This document shows positions 27,717 through 35,539 of a stretch of 64,000 nt of DNA, piece after piece. Source of the DNA: Mucilaginibacter polytrichastri (GTDB lineage: Bacteria; Bacteroidota; Bacteroidia; Sphingobacteriales; Sphingobacteriaceae); the NCBI RefSeq assembly GCF_001911425.1, contig NZ_MPPL01000001.1, forward strand, positions 1,795,781 to 1,859,780. Reading direction: 5' to 3'. The position numbers and the translations under genes are program-made. How positions within the stretch are numbered: the first letter of the stretch is position 1; each line of letters begins with the position of its first letter. The notes beneath the pieces were generated by a model. The model was not told the origin of the DNA and searched no databases. It saw only the letters and a list, made by a program, of their open reading frames with translations.

Positions 27717-28295
27717 ATGTCACAACAACAAAAAATCAATATCAGAAACGCGGTTTTAATCTTGATGATTATTGCTGCAGCGGCAATGCGTTTGGTAAGT
27801 TACAAATATCAGTTTTTGAGCAATTTTACGCCGGTAGGTGCCATTGCAATTTTTGGTGGTGCCTATTTTAATGATAAGTGGAAAGCTTACCTGGTGCCAT
27901 TTGCTGCACTTTTTGTGAGTGACTTAGTGATAAACTACCTGTACTTCTCTAAACTGGTTTGGTATACAAGTTCGCTGTGGATGTATGCCAGCTTTTTTGC
28001 CATGGTATTTTTTGGCAGCCTGATTAAAAAAGTGAATTTTAGTAATGTGATATTAGCATCATTAGGCGGGGTTATTATCCACTGGCTGCTTACTGATATT
28101 GAGCCTTGGTTAAATGGAACGTTATATTCTAAAGGTATTATGGGGTATTTCGAATCACTGGCGGCAGCCATACCTTTTGAAAAAAATATGATCCTGGGCG
28201 ATTTAGTTTTTGGGCTGATCCTTTTTGGAGGCTTCGAATTTGCTAAAAGCAAATATGCGGTATTACGTGCCCAACCAACTTTAGCAGCGGCTTAG
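27717..28295 (+). CDS. DUF6580-type small membrane protein, possible cobamide transport component
   Basis: A 192-residue integral membrane protein with about five or six hydrophobic helices, the order of size of an ECF-transporter substrate-binding (S) component. The N-terminal region has NFTPVGAIAIFGGAYF, a loop conserved in the DUF6580 group, and the centre has SLGGVIIHWLLTDIEPWL. It is the third gene after the riboswitch, 52 bases beyond the BtuG-like gene and before a terminator. This makes it part of the B12-controlled unit. No BtuC, BtuD or BtuF homologue is present in the window, so an inner-membrane uptake role is an attractive inference. Confidence 0.75.
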   Translation: MSQQQKINIRNAVLILMIIAAAAMRLVSYKYQFLSNFTPVGAIAIFGGAYFNDKWKAYLVPFAALFVSDLVINYLYFSKLVWYTSSLWMYASFFAMVFFGSLIKKVNFSNVILASLGGVIIHWLLTDIEPWLNGTLYSKGIMGYFESLAAAIPFEKNMILGDLVFGLILFGGFEFAKSKYAVLRAQPTLAAA

Positions 28296-28317
28296 TATAT
28301 TAACAAACGAAATTTTT

Positions 28318-28347
28318 AAAAGCGATGAGTGATCATCGCTTTTTTTA
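28318..28347 (+). terminator. Intrinsic terminator of the B12 operon
   Basis: AAAAGCGATGA and TCATCGCTTTT arms around a GTGA loop, followed by a T run. It separates the riboswitch-controlled genes from the sirtuin gene. Confidence 0.88.
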
Positions 28348-28362
28348 TGATATTGATTAGCG

Positions 28363-29049
28363 ATGAAAAAAAAGTTAGTGGTATTAACCGGCGCCGGTAT
28401 TAGCGCCGAAAGCGGGCTGAAGACTTTTCGCGACAGCGATGGCCTGTGGGAAGGCTATAATATTGAAGATGTAGCCACGCCCGAAGCATGGGAACGTAAC
28501 CCCATTTTGGTGCAAGACTTTTATAACCAGCGCCGTAAATCGGTATTAGCAGCCAGCCCCAACGCTGCCCATTATGCCCTGGCTAAGCTGGAAGAAAAAT
28601 TTGACGTTACCATCATCACCCAAAATATAGATGACCTGCATGAGCGGGCCGGGTCTGCCAATGTGCTGCATTTACATGGTGTTATCACCCGTTCGCAATC
28701 GAGCATCAACCCTAAATTGACTTACCCTATTGAAGGCTGGGAGATCGGCATGTACGAGGTGTGCGAATTGGGTTCGCCCTTACGGGCCCATGTAGTATGG
28801 TTTGGCGAAGCCGTACCGATGATAGAACCTGCAGCAGAAATTTGTCATTCGGCTGATCTATTTATATTGGTTGGCTCTTCGCTGGCTGTTTATCCTGCAG
28901 CTGGATTAATCAATTATGTACCCAGGAAAGTGCATAAGTATATTGTTGATCCTGTAATACCTGATGTGTCTTTATCGGGCATCATTAAAATTAAGGCCAA
29001 AGCAACGGAGGGTGTGCCAATGCTGGTTGAGGAGTTGTTGAATCAATAA
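28363..29049 (+). CDS. cobB: NAD-dependent protein deacylase, Sir2 family, CobB-like
   Basis: Removes acyl groups from lysines using NAD+, releasing nicotinamide. The 228 residues show the NAD-binding GAGISAESGL (10-19) and FRDSDGLW segments, TQNIDDLHERAG (86-97) with catalytic His at HLHG (His105), and GSSLAVYPAAG near the C-terminus. Tyr54 and Arg57 (in FYNQRR) match the Y-x-x-R pair of desuccinylase/demalonylase sirtuins. The four zinc cysteines are not there: the small domain has a single Cys (134). The start follows the B12-operon terminator closely, so it has a separate or read-through promoter. Confidence 0.9.
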   Translation: MKKKLVVLTGAGISAESGLKTFRDSDGLWEGYNIEDVATPEAWERNPILVQDFYNQRRKSVLAASPNAAHYALAKLEEKFDVTIITQNIDDLHERAGSANVLHLHGVITRSQSSINPKLTYPIEGWEIGMYEVCELGSPLRAHVVWFGEAVPMIEPAAEICHSADLFILVGSSLAVYPAAGLINYVPRKVHKYIVDPVIPDVSLSGIIKIKAKATEGVPMLVEELLNQ

Positions 29050-29063
29050 TTATTACAGCTATT

Positions 29064-29152
29064 TGTCATTCTGAACGTAGTGAAGAATCTTCTTCGCCCA
29101 GTAAGTATGCTATAGATGGAGCATAAGATTCTTCACTCCGTTCAGAATGAAC
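29064..29152. repeat. Palindromic intergenic repeat (TCATTCTGAACG type)
   Basis: The left arm begins TCATTCTGAACG and runs through AGTGAAGAATCTT; the right arm is its near-perfect inverse, ending CGTTCAGAATGA. About 85 bases overall, between two same-strand genes. This sequence type is common in Bacteroidota intergenic DNA. It could act as a transcript end hairpin but has no T run. Confidence 0.8.
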
Positions 29153-29168
29153 AAAATCTAAAGATAAT

Positions 29169-29897
29169 ATGCTCACTAAAAAAAAATGTATCTTCAATTG
29201 GAGCGGCGGCAAAGATAGCTCGCTCGCTCTTTATCATGCGCTTAAAGATCCGCAGCTGGAAATCAGGTACCTGGTAACTACCGTTAATGATGCGGTAAAC
29301 CGAATCTCGATGCATGGCGTACGCGAAGAACTGTTGATTAAGCAGGCAGAAAGCATAGGTATCCAACTCCATCAGATCCGTTTGCCGGAAATGCCAGGTA
29401 TGTCGGCTTATGACGAGATTATGGGTTTACATCTGCATAAGTTCCGGGAAGAAGGTGTTACTCACTCCATTTTCGGCGATATATTTCTGCAAGACCTGCG
29501 CGATTACCGCGATGCCCGGTTGAGTGAAGTCGGCATGGAAGGCATTTACCCGCTCTGGAAACGTAATACTTACGAATTGATAAACGAATTTCTGGACCTT
29601 GGTTTTGGTACTGTAATAGCCTGCACCCAAGAGCGTTTAGGTGATTTTGCTGGAAAGGAAATTGACAGGAAACTAATCAGCGAGTTACCTGCTGATGTGG
29701 ACGTTTGCGGCGAGAACGGCGAGTTTCATACTTATACTTTTAAAGGGCCGATATTTAAAAAGCCGATAGCCTACAAGCTGGGTGAGAAAGTATTTAAAGC
29801 TTATCAAGCGCCTAAAGATGTAAATGATAGCTGCGTGTCATCACAAGCCGCACCCAAAATAGCCGGTTTTTGGTACTGCGATTTGCTGCCTGCTTAG
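29169..29897 (+). CDS. Dph6-like PP-loop ATP pyrophosphatase (MJ0570-related)
   Basis: A 242-residue enzyme of the adenine-nucleotide alpha-hydrolase superfamily with the PP-loop SGGKDSS at about residues 12-18. The family segments FGDIFLQDLRDYRD and GENGEFHTYTF are also present. Eukaryotic and archaeal homologues amidate diphthine on EF-2 (diphthamide synthesis). Bacteria lack diphthamide, so this protein must adenylate another carboxylate. It comes after the B12-uptake genes and sirtuin on the same strand, separated by a terminator and a repeat, and its stop overlaps the stop of the convergent 82-residue gene. Confidence 0.85.
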   Translation: MLTKKKCIFNWSGGKDSSLALYHALKDPQLEIRYLVTTVNDAVNRISMHGVREELLIKQAESIGIQLHQIRLPEMPGMSAYDEIMGLHLHKFREEGVTHSIFGDIFLQDLRDYRDARLSEVGMEGIYPLWKRNTYELINEFLDLGFGTVIACTQERLGDFAGKEIDRKLISELPADVDVCGENGEFHTYTFKGPIFKKPIAYKLGEKVFKAYQAPKDVNDSCVSSQAAPKIAGFWYCDLLPA

Positions 29898-30142
29898 TAG
29901 TTGTAGCGGAAATAGGTGTCTTTAAAATCTTTATTCATGGTGGCGAAGCGTTCGCCTACGGTTTTTAGAAACTCTTCGTCCAGTATTTCAAAAACGCTGT
30001 TTACACCATCGGTTAAATCAATTTCGGGTAACTTGTAAGTTTGTTCATATACCCCTTTTTCTATCTTGATGATGAATTTCTGGTTCATGCTCAAAATAGA
30101 GATCTTGAAGTCGGGGTGGGGCAGTTCGGCAATTATTCTCAT
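29894..30142 (-). CDS. Conserved small hypothetical protein
   Basis: An 82-residue soluble protein, mixed alpha/beta in character (ISILSMNQKFIIKIEKGVYEQTYKLPEID, then an acidic helical tail). I do not recognise the family. It is translationally coupled to the upstream CrtA-like gene by an ATGA overlap on the minus strand, which argues that it is real. Its stop codon overlaps that of the convergent Dph6-like gene. Confidence 0.72.
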   Translation of the reverse strand: MRIIAELPHPDFKISILSMNQKFIIKIEKGVYEQTYKLPEIDLTDGVNSVFEILDEEFLKTVGERFATMNKDFKDTYFRYNY

Positions 30143-30849
30143 TGTTCAACAAAATTAAACATTCCTTTTAAAGGGTCGGTACCGTTCAGTGTACCAAACG
30201 CAGCAATGGGTTTAAAACGTGCAAAAAGCTCTTCGCTGTACCAATCTTCGCTCCGTGTTTTCTTAATTACCTCGGCATGCTCGCGCGAGCGGTATGCAAA
30301 GTTTTTCACATCATCTACACTTTCCCAGATAGAAAACGTGGCCTGGCGGTAAATAGGGGCTTCACCAACACCTATGGAATTAATATATCCCTTGGCTGAT
30401 GTCATCATGTTGGCCACTTCATCCACATTAGACCAAAAATTTTTCAATCGCCGTGTTCTGATGGTAGCTCTTGTTAGTACAGCTACAGGGCCGTTATAAT
30501 CTGTAATGTTATTGGTGCCGAATGGTTGTTTACCGTCCCATTTACCGTGGCTTTGCAATGGCTCGCATAGCATGGTCCAGCCTTCGTAGGCAAACAGTTT
30601 CCACCAGCTGGTGATAAACGATTTTTTGTAAAAATGGTCAAAATCTTCTCGGCTTTCCCAAACGGCTAACAAGCCCCATTGCTGCCAGTCGGGTTTAAGG
30701 TCAAAAGTGCCGTTACGGCCACTACCAAGCAATTTCCAAAAAGTGCAGCCCTTGCTTAACATTAAGGGTAAACGGTGTACAGCCATAGCCAGCAAGGCAA
30801 ACGGAATAAGTGGCTTACGGTAACGGATTATAGTAATACTGGTTAACAT
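30139..30849 (-). CDS. Spheroidene monooxygenase (CrtA)-like protein
   Basis: A 236-residue protein resembling the CrtA family. I read the blocks GCTFWKLLGSGRNGTF, VLTRATIRTRRLKNFW, QATFSIWESVDDVKNFAYRS and SEDWYSEELFARF, all at the positions expected for CrtA. In purple bacteria CrtA is a haem monooxygenase that adds a keto group to acyclic carotenoids. No other carotenoid gene is in this window, so the role here may differ, and an ABM/EthD-like dimeric alpha-beta fold oxygenase is the safer description. Its stop overlaps the start of the next minus-strand gene. Confidence 0.75.
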   Translation of the reverse strand: MLTSITIIRYRKPLIPFALLAMAVHRLPLMLSKGCTFWKLLGSGRNGTFDLKPDWQQWGLLAVWESREDFDHFYKKSFITSWWKLFAYEGWTMLCEPLQSHGKWDGKQPFGTNNITDYNGPVAVLTRATIRTRRLKNFWSNVDEVANMMTSAKGYINSIGVGEAPIYRQATFSIWESVDDVKNFAYRSREHAEVIKKTRSEDWYSEELFARFKPIAAFGTLNGTDPLKGMFNFVEQ

Positions 30850-30911
30850 GGGTTAGCGAAGTAAACCAATAAATATGATATTTCGCTTATCAAACTAAGG
30901 CAATTGTGTTA

Positions 30912-30919
30912 TACTTTTG
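30912..30919 (+). promoter_or_regulatory. -7 box touching the start of the fRMsr gene
   Basis: TACTTTTG ends four bases before the ATG at 30924. With a normal start-site distance the mRNA would begin at or next to the initiation codon, so it may be leaderless. Confidence 0.5.
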
Positions 30920-30923
30920 TCAA

Positions 30924-31400
30924 ATGGCAGATGATCTGAAAATTATCAATACAACCGATAAGGCAGCGCAATATCAATCGCTGGTACCGCAAATAGAAGC
31001 GCTTTTATTTGGCGAAACAGATTTGGTTGCCAACCTGGCCAACGTGGCTGCTGCATTAAAAGAACAGTTTAAATGGTTTTGGGTTGGCTTTTACCTGGTA
31101 AAAAAAGATGAGCTGGTTTTAGGGCCTTTTCAGGGGCCTGTTGCCTGTACGCGTATTGCAAAAGGGAAAGGTGTTTGCGGTGCTTCATGGGCCGAGGGCA
31201 AAACTTTTGTAGTGCCAGACGTTGATGCATTCCCTGGTCATATTGCCTGCAGCTCGTTATCACGATCTGAAATTGTTGTGCCATTATTTAAAGATGGTGA
31301 AGTTTGGGGCGTATTGGATGTGGATAGCGAAGAATTAGATCAATTTGACGAGACAGATGCCCTATACCTGGAGCAAATTGTAATGCTGGTGAATGGATAA
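30924..31400 (+). CDS. msrC: Free methionine-(R)-sulfoxide reductase (GAF domain)
   Basis: Reduces free L-methionine-R-sulfoxide in the cytoplasm. The 158-residue single GAF domain shows the family block PGHIACSSLSRSEIVVPLF and the three cysteines used for catalysis and resolution (Cys75, Cys85, Cys109 here). A GTG six codons upstream is in frame, but the -7 promoter box overlaps that stretch, so the ATG at 30924 is chosen. The last eight bases overlap the start of the alpha/beta hydrolase, forming an operon that also includes a DNA repair glycosylase; a stress-repair theme is plausible. Confidence 0.9.
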   Translation: MADDLKIINTTDKAAQYQSLVPQIEALLFGETDLVANLANVAAALKEQFKWFWVGFYLVKKDELVLGPFQGPVACTRIAKGKGVCGASWAEGKTFVVPDVDAFPGHIACSSLSRSEIVVPLFKDGEVWGVLDVDSEELDQFDETDALYLEQIVMLVNG

Positions 31401-32040
31401 GATCTACCTGATCTCTGGCCTGGGTGCTGATTATCGTTTGTTCAAAAATCTGGAGTTACCCGGTTTTGATATAACTTATGTACATTGGATAGAGCCCGGC
31501 ACTAATGATACGCTGACCACCTATGCCGCTAAGCTGATAGCCAAATACCATATCGAACAAAATGCTATAGTTTTGGGTGTATCATTAGGAGGGATGCTCA
31601 CTATTGAAATAGCCAACCAGTTGCAGTTAAGCAAGGCGATACTCATTTCGAGCATAAAAAGCCGTAACGAAGCACCATGGTATTTTAATTTCTTTCGCAA
31701 AATTCCTGTTTACAAAATCATTCCTGCTCAATTTTTTACTTCGCTAGGCATATTGATAAAGCCCGTATTTGGCCACATGAATGAGGAAGATGGGGCCATG
31801 TTCCGCTCAATGCTGGAAAGCTCATCACCAACATTTGTTAAATGGGCTATGCATGCGGTATTAAATTGGCAAAGCAAAAAAGTACCCTTAAACGTTTACC
31901 ATATTACAGGCAATAAGGATATGGTATTTAGTTATAAAAATATAAAAGGAGCAACCCTGGTTAATGGTGGTACGCACATTATGGTGTTTGATAAAGCAAA
32001 AGAGATTAACGGGTTATTGAAGGAGGTGTTACAGCAATGA
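31393..32040 (+). CDS. Alpha/beta hydrolase
   Basis: A 215-residue compact alpha/beta-hydrolase. The nucleophile elbow GVSLGG holds the likely catalytic Ser, the N-terminal LISGLGADYRLF forms the oxyanion-side loop, and a GGTHIMVFD segment at the end supplies the probable catalytic His. No signal peptide is present, so it is cytoplasmic. The start overlaps the fRMsr gene by eight bases and the stop overlaps the DNA glycosylase start (ATGA), so translation of the three genes is coupled. The substrate is unknown. Confidence 0.82.
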   Translation: MDKIYLISGLGADYRLFKNLELPGFDITYVHWIEPGTNDTLTTYAAKLIAKYHIEQNAIVLGVSLGGMLTIEIANQLQLSKAILISSIKSRNEAPWYFNFFRKIPVYKIIPAQFFTSLGILIKPVFGHMNEEDGAMFRSMLESSSPTFVKWAMHAVLNWQSKKVPLNVYHITGNKDMVFSYKNIKGATLVNGGTHIMVFDKAKEINGLLKEVLQQ

Positions 32041-32639
32041 AACTTCCAGAATCTTATTACCTCGATAGTGACGTAGTTAAATTGAGTCGTGATCTTATCG
32101 GTAAATACCTGTTTACCCGGATTGATGGCGTGGTTACCGGCGGCTACATTGTAGAAACCGAGGCTTATAACGGGATAATAGATAAAGCATCGCACGCTTA
32201 TGGCAATCGCTTAACACCACGTACCCAAACCATGTTTATGCAGGGCGGTGTGGCCTATGTTTACCTGTGCTACGGTATTCATGAAATGCTGAACATTGTA
32301 ACTTCGGTAGAAGGGCAGCCGCATGCGGTATTGATCCGGGCTGTCAATCCAACAATAGGGTTGGATATTATGCAGTACCGACGCAATATGGCTGTAATAA
32401 AGCCGACCATAACCATGGGGCCTGGCTCTGTTGCTAAAGCGCTTGGCGTTTCCCGTAAAATCAATGGTATTAGCCTGCAAAGCGATACCTTATGGATAGA
32501 AGACCGGGGCCTAACTTTTGCAGATGATGAAGTTGCAGCAGTGCCAAGGGTAGGCGTGGACTATGCTGGTGATGATGCTTTGCTACCTTATCGCTTCTAC
32601 ATTAAAGGCAATAGTTATGTAAGCAAACCAAATAAATAA
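32037..32639 (+). CDS. DNA-3-methyladenine glycosylase (AAG/MPG family)
   Basis: Removes alkylated purines from DNA to start base-excision repair. The 200 residues contain the family core VETEAYNGIIDKASHAYG, in which the Glu/Asp environment activates water, followed by TMFMQGGVAYVYLCYGIHEMLNIV and the C-terminal PRVGVDYAG. Length is typical of bacterial homologues of human AAG (about 190-210). It is the last gene of the three-gene unit with fRMsr and the hydrolase, coupled by a 4-base overlap. Confidence 0.93.
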   Translation: MKLPESYYLDSDVVKLSRDLIGKYLFTRIDGVVTGGYIVETEAYNGIIDKASHAYGNRLTPRTQTMFMQGGVAYVYLCYGIHEMLNIVTSVEGQPHAVLIRAVNPTIGLDIMQYRRNMAVIKPTITMGPGSVAKALGVSRKINGISLQSDTLWIEDRGLTFADDEVAAVPRVGVDYAGDDALLPYRFYIKGNSYVSKPNK

Positions 32640-32696
32640 TATTTTAAACTAAAAGTAAATATTTGTGGTTGTATAGTTAATAAACACAGTAACTAT

Positions 32697-33203
32697 ATGG
32701 AATACGAATACGAATTAAAACGACTTGAAGGTATTGAACGTTTACGCGGTATGATCGACAAGATCAAAAACGGCATGTTCACTACTTATAATGCTACAAA
32801 AGGGTTTCATAGCCGGCCAATGGGAACGGCACAGTTAGATGTTGACGGGAACCTTTGGTTTTTTACCAATGAATTTTCTACTAAGGTAGCAGAGATATCG
32901 ATTGATAATAAGGTATTGGTTACCTATGCCGATACCGAGCGGAGTAGCTATATCAGCGTAACCGGTAATGTATATCTGTCAGACGACAGGGCCAAGATGC
33001 AGGAACTTTGGTTACCAATGCTGAAATCTTTCTTTCCATTAGGTATTGATGATCCAAAGCTTGCTTTAATTAGAGTAGATACTGAGCATGCCGAATATTG
33101 GGATACCAGCACCGGCGCTATTGTCATACTCATTAAGCGTATTAAAGCAGCCTTGAAGGGCGAACCATATGACAAAGACGAGCATAAGGAATTGGATTTA
33201 TAA
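32697..33203 (+). CDS. Pyridoxamine 5'-phosphate oxidase-like general stress protein
   Basis: A 168-residue protein of the split beta-barrel flavin-binding fold. The segment MFTTYNATKGFHSRPMGTAQLDVDGNLWFFTN matches the general stress protein 26 group (PF16242) rather than the vitamin B6 biosynthetic enzyme. FMN or F420-like cofactor binding is expected from the family; the substrate is unknown. It lies alone on the plus strand, 57 bases after the glycosylase and 43 before kynureninase. Confidence 0.85.
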   Translation: MEYEYELKRLEGIERLRGMIDKIKNGMFTTYNATKGFHSRPMGTAQLDVDGNLWFFTNEFSTKVAEISIDNKVLVTYADTERSSYISVTGNVYLSDDRAKMQELWLPMLKSFFPLGIDDPKLALIRVDTEHAEYWDTSTGAIVILIKRIKAALKGEPYDKDEHKELDL

Positions 33204-33246
33204 AATACAGGCAGCGTAAAATCTGCCTTTTTTGTAATATTGACCA

Positions 33247-34533
33247 ATGAACTTTGAAAACAGCCTTTCATTTGCACAGTCATTAGACGCAAGCGATCAA
33301 TTTCGCAACCTTCGCGAGGAGTTTTACATCCCGCAACACAAAGGTAATGATGCCATATACCTGTGCGGTAACTCATTAGGCCTGCAACCTAAAAGTACCG
33401 AAACTATTATAATGAGCCAGTTAGCTGCCTGGAGAAATCTGGGTGTGGAAGGGTGGTTTGAGGGTGATGAACCATGGCTGCAATATCACAAAAAGCTAAT
33501 TGGCCCGCTGGCTAAAATTGTAGGTGCGCAGGCGCATGAAATAGCTGTAATGAATTCACTCACCGTAAACCTGCATTTACTTATGGTGAGCTTCTATAAA
33601 CCAACTTCAAAAAAATATAAAATATTAATGGAGGCGGGTGCCTTCCCGTCCGATCAGTATGCGGTGGAGAGCCAGGTTAAATTTCATGGGTTTGAGCTTG
33701 CTGATGCCATTATAGAAATAGCTCCGCGCGAAGGTGAATACACTTTACGGATCGAAGATATTATTGTCCAAATCAATGCAAATGCAGATGAGGTAGCCTT
33801 GGTGCTTTTTGCAGGTATAAACTACTATACCGGCCAGATTTTTGATATGAAAGCCATTACCGCAGCAGGGCACCAGGCAGGTGCCTATGTGGGCTTTGAT
33901 CTGGCGCATGCTGCCGGTAATGTTCCGCTAAGTTTACATGAGTGGGGTGCTGATTTTGCCTGCTGGTGTTCGTACAAATATATGAACTCCGGCCCGGGGG
34001 GTATAAGTGGCATCTTTGTACATGAGAAACATCATCATGATACCAGCCTTGATCGTTTTGCCGGTTGGTGGGGTTATAAGCTCAAAGATCGATTTAAGAT
34101 GACGCCCGGTTTCCAACCCGAAGCTGGGGCCGAGGGCTGGCAGGTAAGCACAAGCCCGATATTATTAATGGCTTCGTTGAATGCCTCGTTACAAATTTTT
34201 GAAAAGGCGGGGAGTGTAACGGCGTTAAATAAGAAGAGTATTCTCCTTACAGCCTATCTCGAGTATTTAATTAAGCAAGTGAATAAACAGCTTAATTACG
34301 AGCACTTTAAAATTATCACACCCGCTAATCAGCAGGAGCGGGGAAGCCAGCTATCACTGATTTGCAAAAGTGACGGCAAAGCCATATTTGATTACCTGGT
34401 AAGTAACGGTGTAATTGGCGACTGGCGCGAACCGGATGTGATCCGCTTGAGCCCGGTGCCATTGTATAATAGTTTCGAAGATGTTTACCAGGCTGCCAAA
34501 TACTTGCTGGAAGCTGTAAAACACGTGCAATAG
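33247..34533 (+). CDS. kynU: Kynureninase
   Basis: PLP-dependent hydrolase that cleaves kynurenine to anthranilate and alanine (or 3-hydroxykynurenine to 3-hydroxyanthranilate). The 428 residues show YLCGNSLGLQP near the N-terminus, the phosphate-binding region around NSLTVNLHLLM, VGFDLAHAAGN holding the PLP-contacting Asp, and SYKYMNSGPGG with the Schiff-base Lys. The length is standard. Tryptophan dioxygenase and formamidase genes are not in the window. It is followed after six bases by an HDAC-fold hydrolase, a close pairing that suggests functional linkage. Confidence 0.94.
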   Translation: MNFENSLSFAQSLDASDQFRNLREEFYIPQHKGNDAIYLCGNSLGLQPKSTETIIMSQLAAWRNLGVEGWFEGDEPWLQYHKKLIGPLAKIVGAQAHEIAVMNSLTVNLHLLMVSFYKPTSKKYKILMEAGAFPSDQYAVESQVKFHGFELADAIIEIAPREGEYTLRIEDIIVQINANADEVALVLFAGINYYTGQIFDMKAITAAGHQAGAYVGFDLAHAAGNVPLSLHEWGADFACWCSYKYMNSGPGGISGIFVHEKHHHDTSLDRFAGWWGYKLKDRFKMTPGFQPEAGAEGWQVSTSPILLMASLNASLQIFEKAGSVTALNKKSILLTAYLEYLIKQVNKQLNYEHFKIITPANQQERGSQLSLICKSDGKAIFDYLVSNGVIGDWREPDVIRLSPVPLYNSFEDVYQAAKYLLEAVKHVQ

Positions 34534-34539
34534 TAAATA

Positions 34540-35442
34540 ATGCTGAAGATTGCTTTCGACCCGATATACGCTCATCCTTTGCCCGAAGGACACCGTTTCC
34601 CGATGCTGAAATATGAGCTGATACCGGGGCAGCTTTTGCATGAAGGCCTCATTACGCAAGAAAATCTTTTTTCTCCAGGCCCGGTATCCGAAGAAATTAT
34701 TTTATTGACGCACCAACAAACCTACTGGGAGCAACTCCGCGACCTTACCCTGACACCCAAAGATCAAAGGCGTATCGGTTTCCCATTGTCGGCACAACTG
34801 GTGGAGCGGGAGATAAGGATTGCCCAAGGCACAATAGATGGGTGCCATTATGCATTTGAATATGGCGTAGCCTTTAATGTTGCAGGTGGCACCCACCATG
34901 CAGGCAGTAACTGGGGGGAGGGTTTCTGTATGTTAAACGACCAGGCCATAGCCGCCAATTACCTGCTGAAGAAAGGCTTGGCCAAGTCTATATTGATTGT
35001 AGACCTTGATGTGCATCAAGGTAACGGTACAGCGCAGATCTTTGAGCATAACCCAGCGGTGTTTACTTTCTCTATGCATGGCGATAAAAATTTCCCGTTC
35101 AGAAAAGAAAAATCTGACCTAGATATTCCTTTGCCAGATGATACCAATGGAGATGAATTTCTGAATTTGTTAACCGAAACCTTGCCTAAACTCATCGCGC
35201 AGCAAAAGCCCGATTTTATATTCTATCTGTCTGGTGTTGATATCCTGGCTACAGATAAATTAGGCAAACTCAAAGTATCTATGGATGCCTGCAAAGTCCG
35301 CGACCGCTTTGTGTTGCAGCAGTGTAAACAACATGGAATACCAGTGCAGGTAAGCATGGGCGGCGGTTATTCAACCGATATTAAGGATATTGTGGATGCA
35401 CATTGCAACACCTATAGAGTGGCAATGGATTTATATTTTTGA
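34540..35442 (+). CDS. Histone deacetylase-fold amidohydrolase
   Basis: A 300-residue zinc hydrolase of the arginase/deacetylase fold. Active-site signatures are all visible: GGTHHAGSNWGEGFC (His dyad), DLDVHQGNGT (Asp and His zinc ligands), SGVDILATDKLG (third zinc ligand Asp) and GGGYS (catalytic Tyr). Bacterial relatives act on acetylpolyamines, acetoin-pathway proteins or other N-acyl amides. Here it follows kynU by six bases, so an N-acyl or N-formyl aromatic substrate can be imagined, but this is inference. A palindromic repeat lies just beyond the stop. Confidence 0.9.
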   Translation: MLKIAFDPIYAHPLPEGHRFPMLKYELIPGQLLHEGLITQENLFSPGPVSEEIILLTHQQTYWEQLRDLTLTPKDQRRIGFPLSAQLVEREIRIAQGTIDGCHYAFEYGVAFNVAGGTHHAGSNWGEGFCMLNDQAIAANYLLKKGLAKSILIVDLDVHQGNGTAQIFEHNPAVFTFSMHGDKNFPFRKEKSDLDIPLPDDTNGDEFLNLLTETLPKLIAQQKPDFIFYLSGVDILATDKLGKLKVSMDACKVRDRFVLQQCKQHGIPVQVSMGGGYSTDIKDIVDAHCNTYRVAMDLYF

Positions 35443-35479
35443 AGGAAATTTCTTTAGATAAAAAAAAGTACAGCCTGAT

Positions 35480-35539
35480 GTACTCGAAGGGTGAGTGCAG
35501 AAGCCCCGTCCACGTGTTTCGAGTGCCTCAACATGACAT
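35480..35539. repeat. Intergenic repeat (TACTCGAAGGGTGAG type)
   Basis: Contains a short inverted repeat, TACTCGAA opposite TTCGAGTG, around a G+C-rich centre, and ends in CTCAACATGACA. Such sequences are frequent between genes in Sphingobacteriaceae. It separates two convergent genes and no coding frame crosses it. Confidence 0.65.

Noticed and set aside
29060..29165. tRNA gene or CRISPR repeat in the gap before the Dph6-like gene
   Set aside because: The sequence is one simple inverted repeat with no cloverleaf, no CCA-like end and no spacer array.
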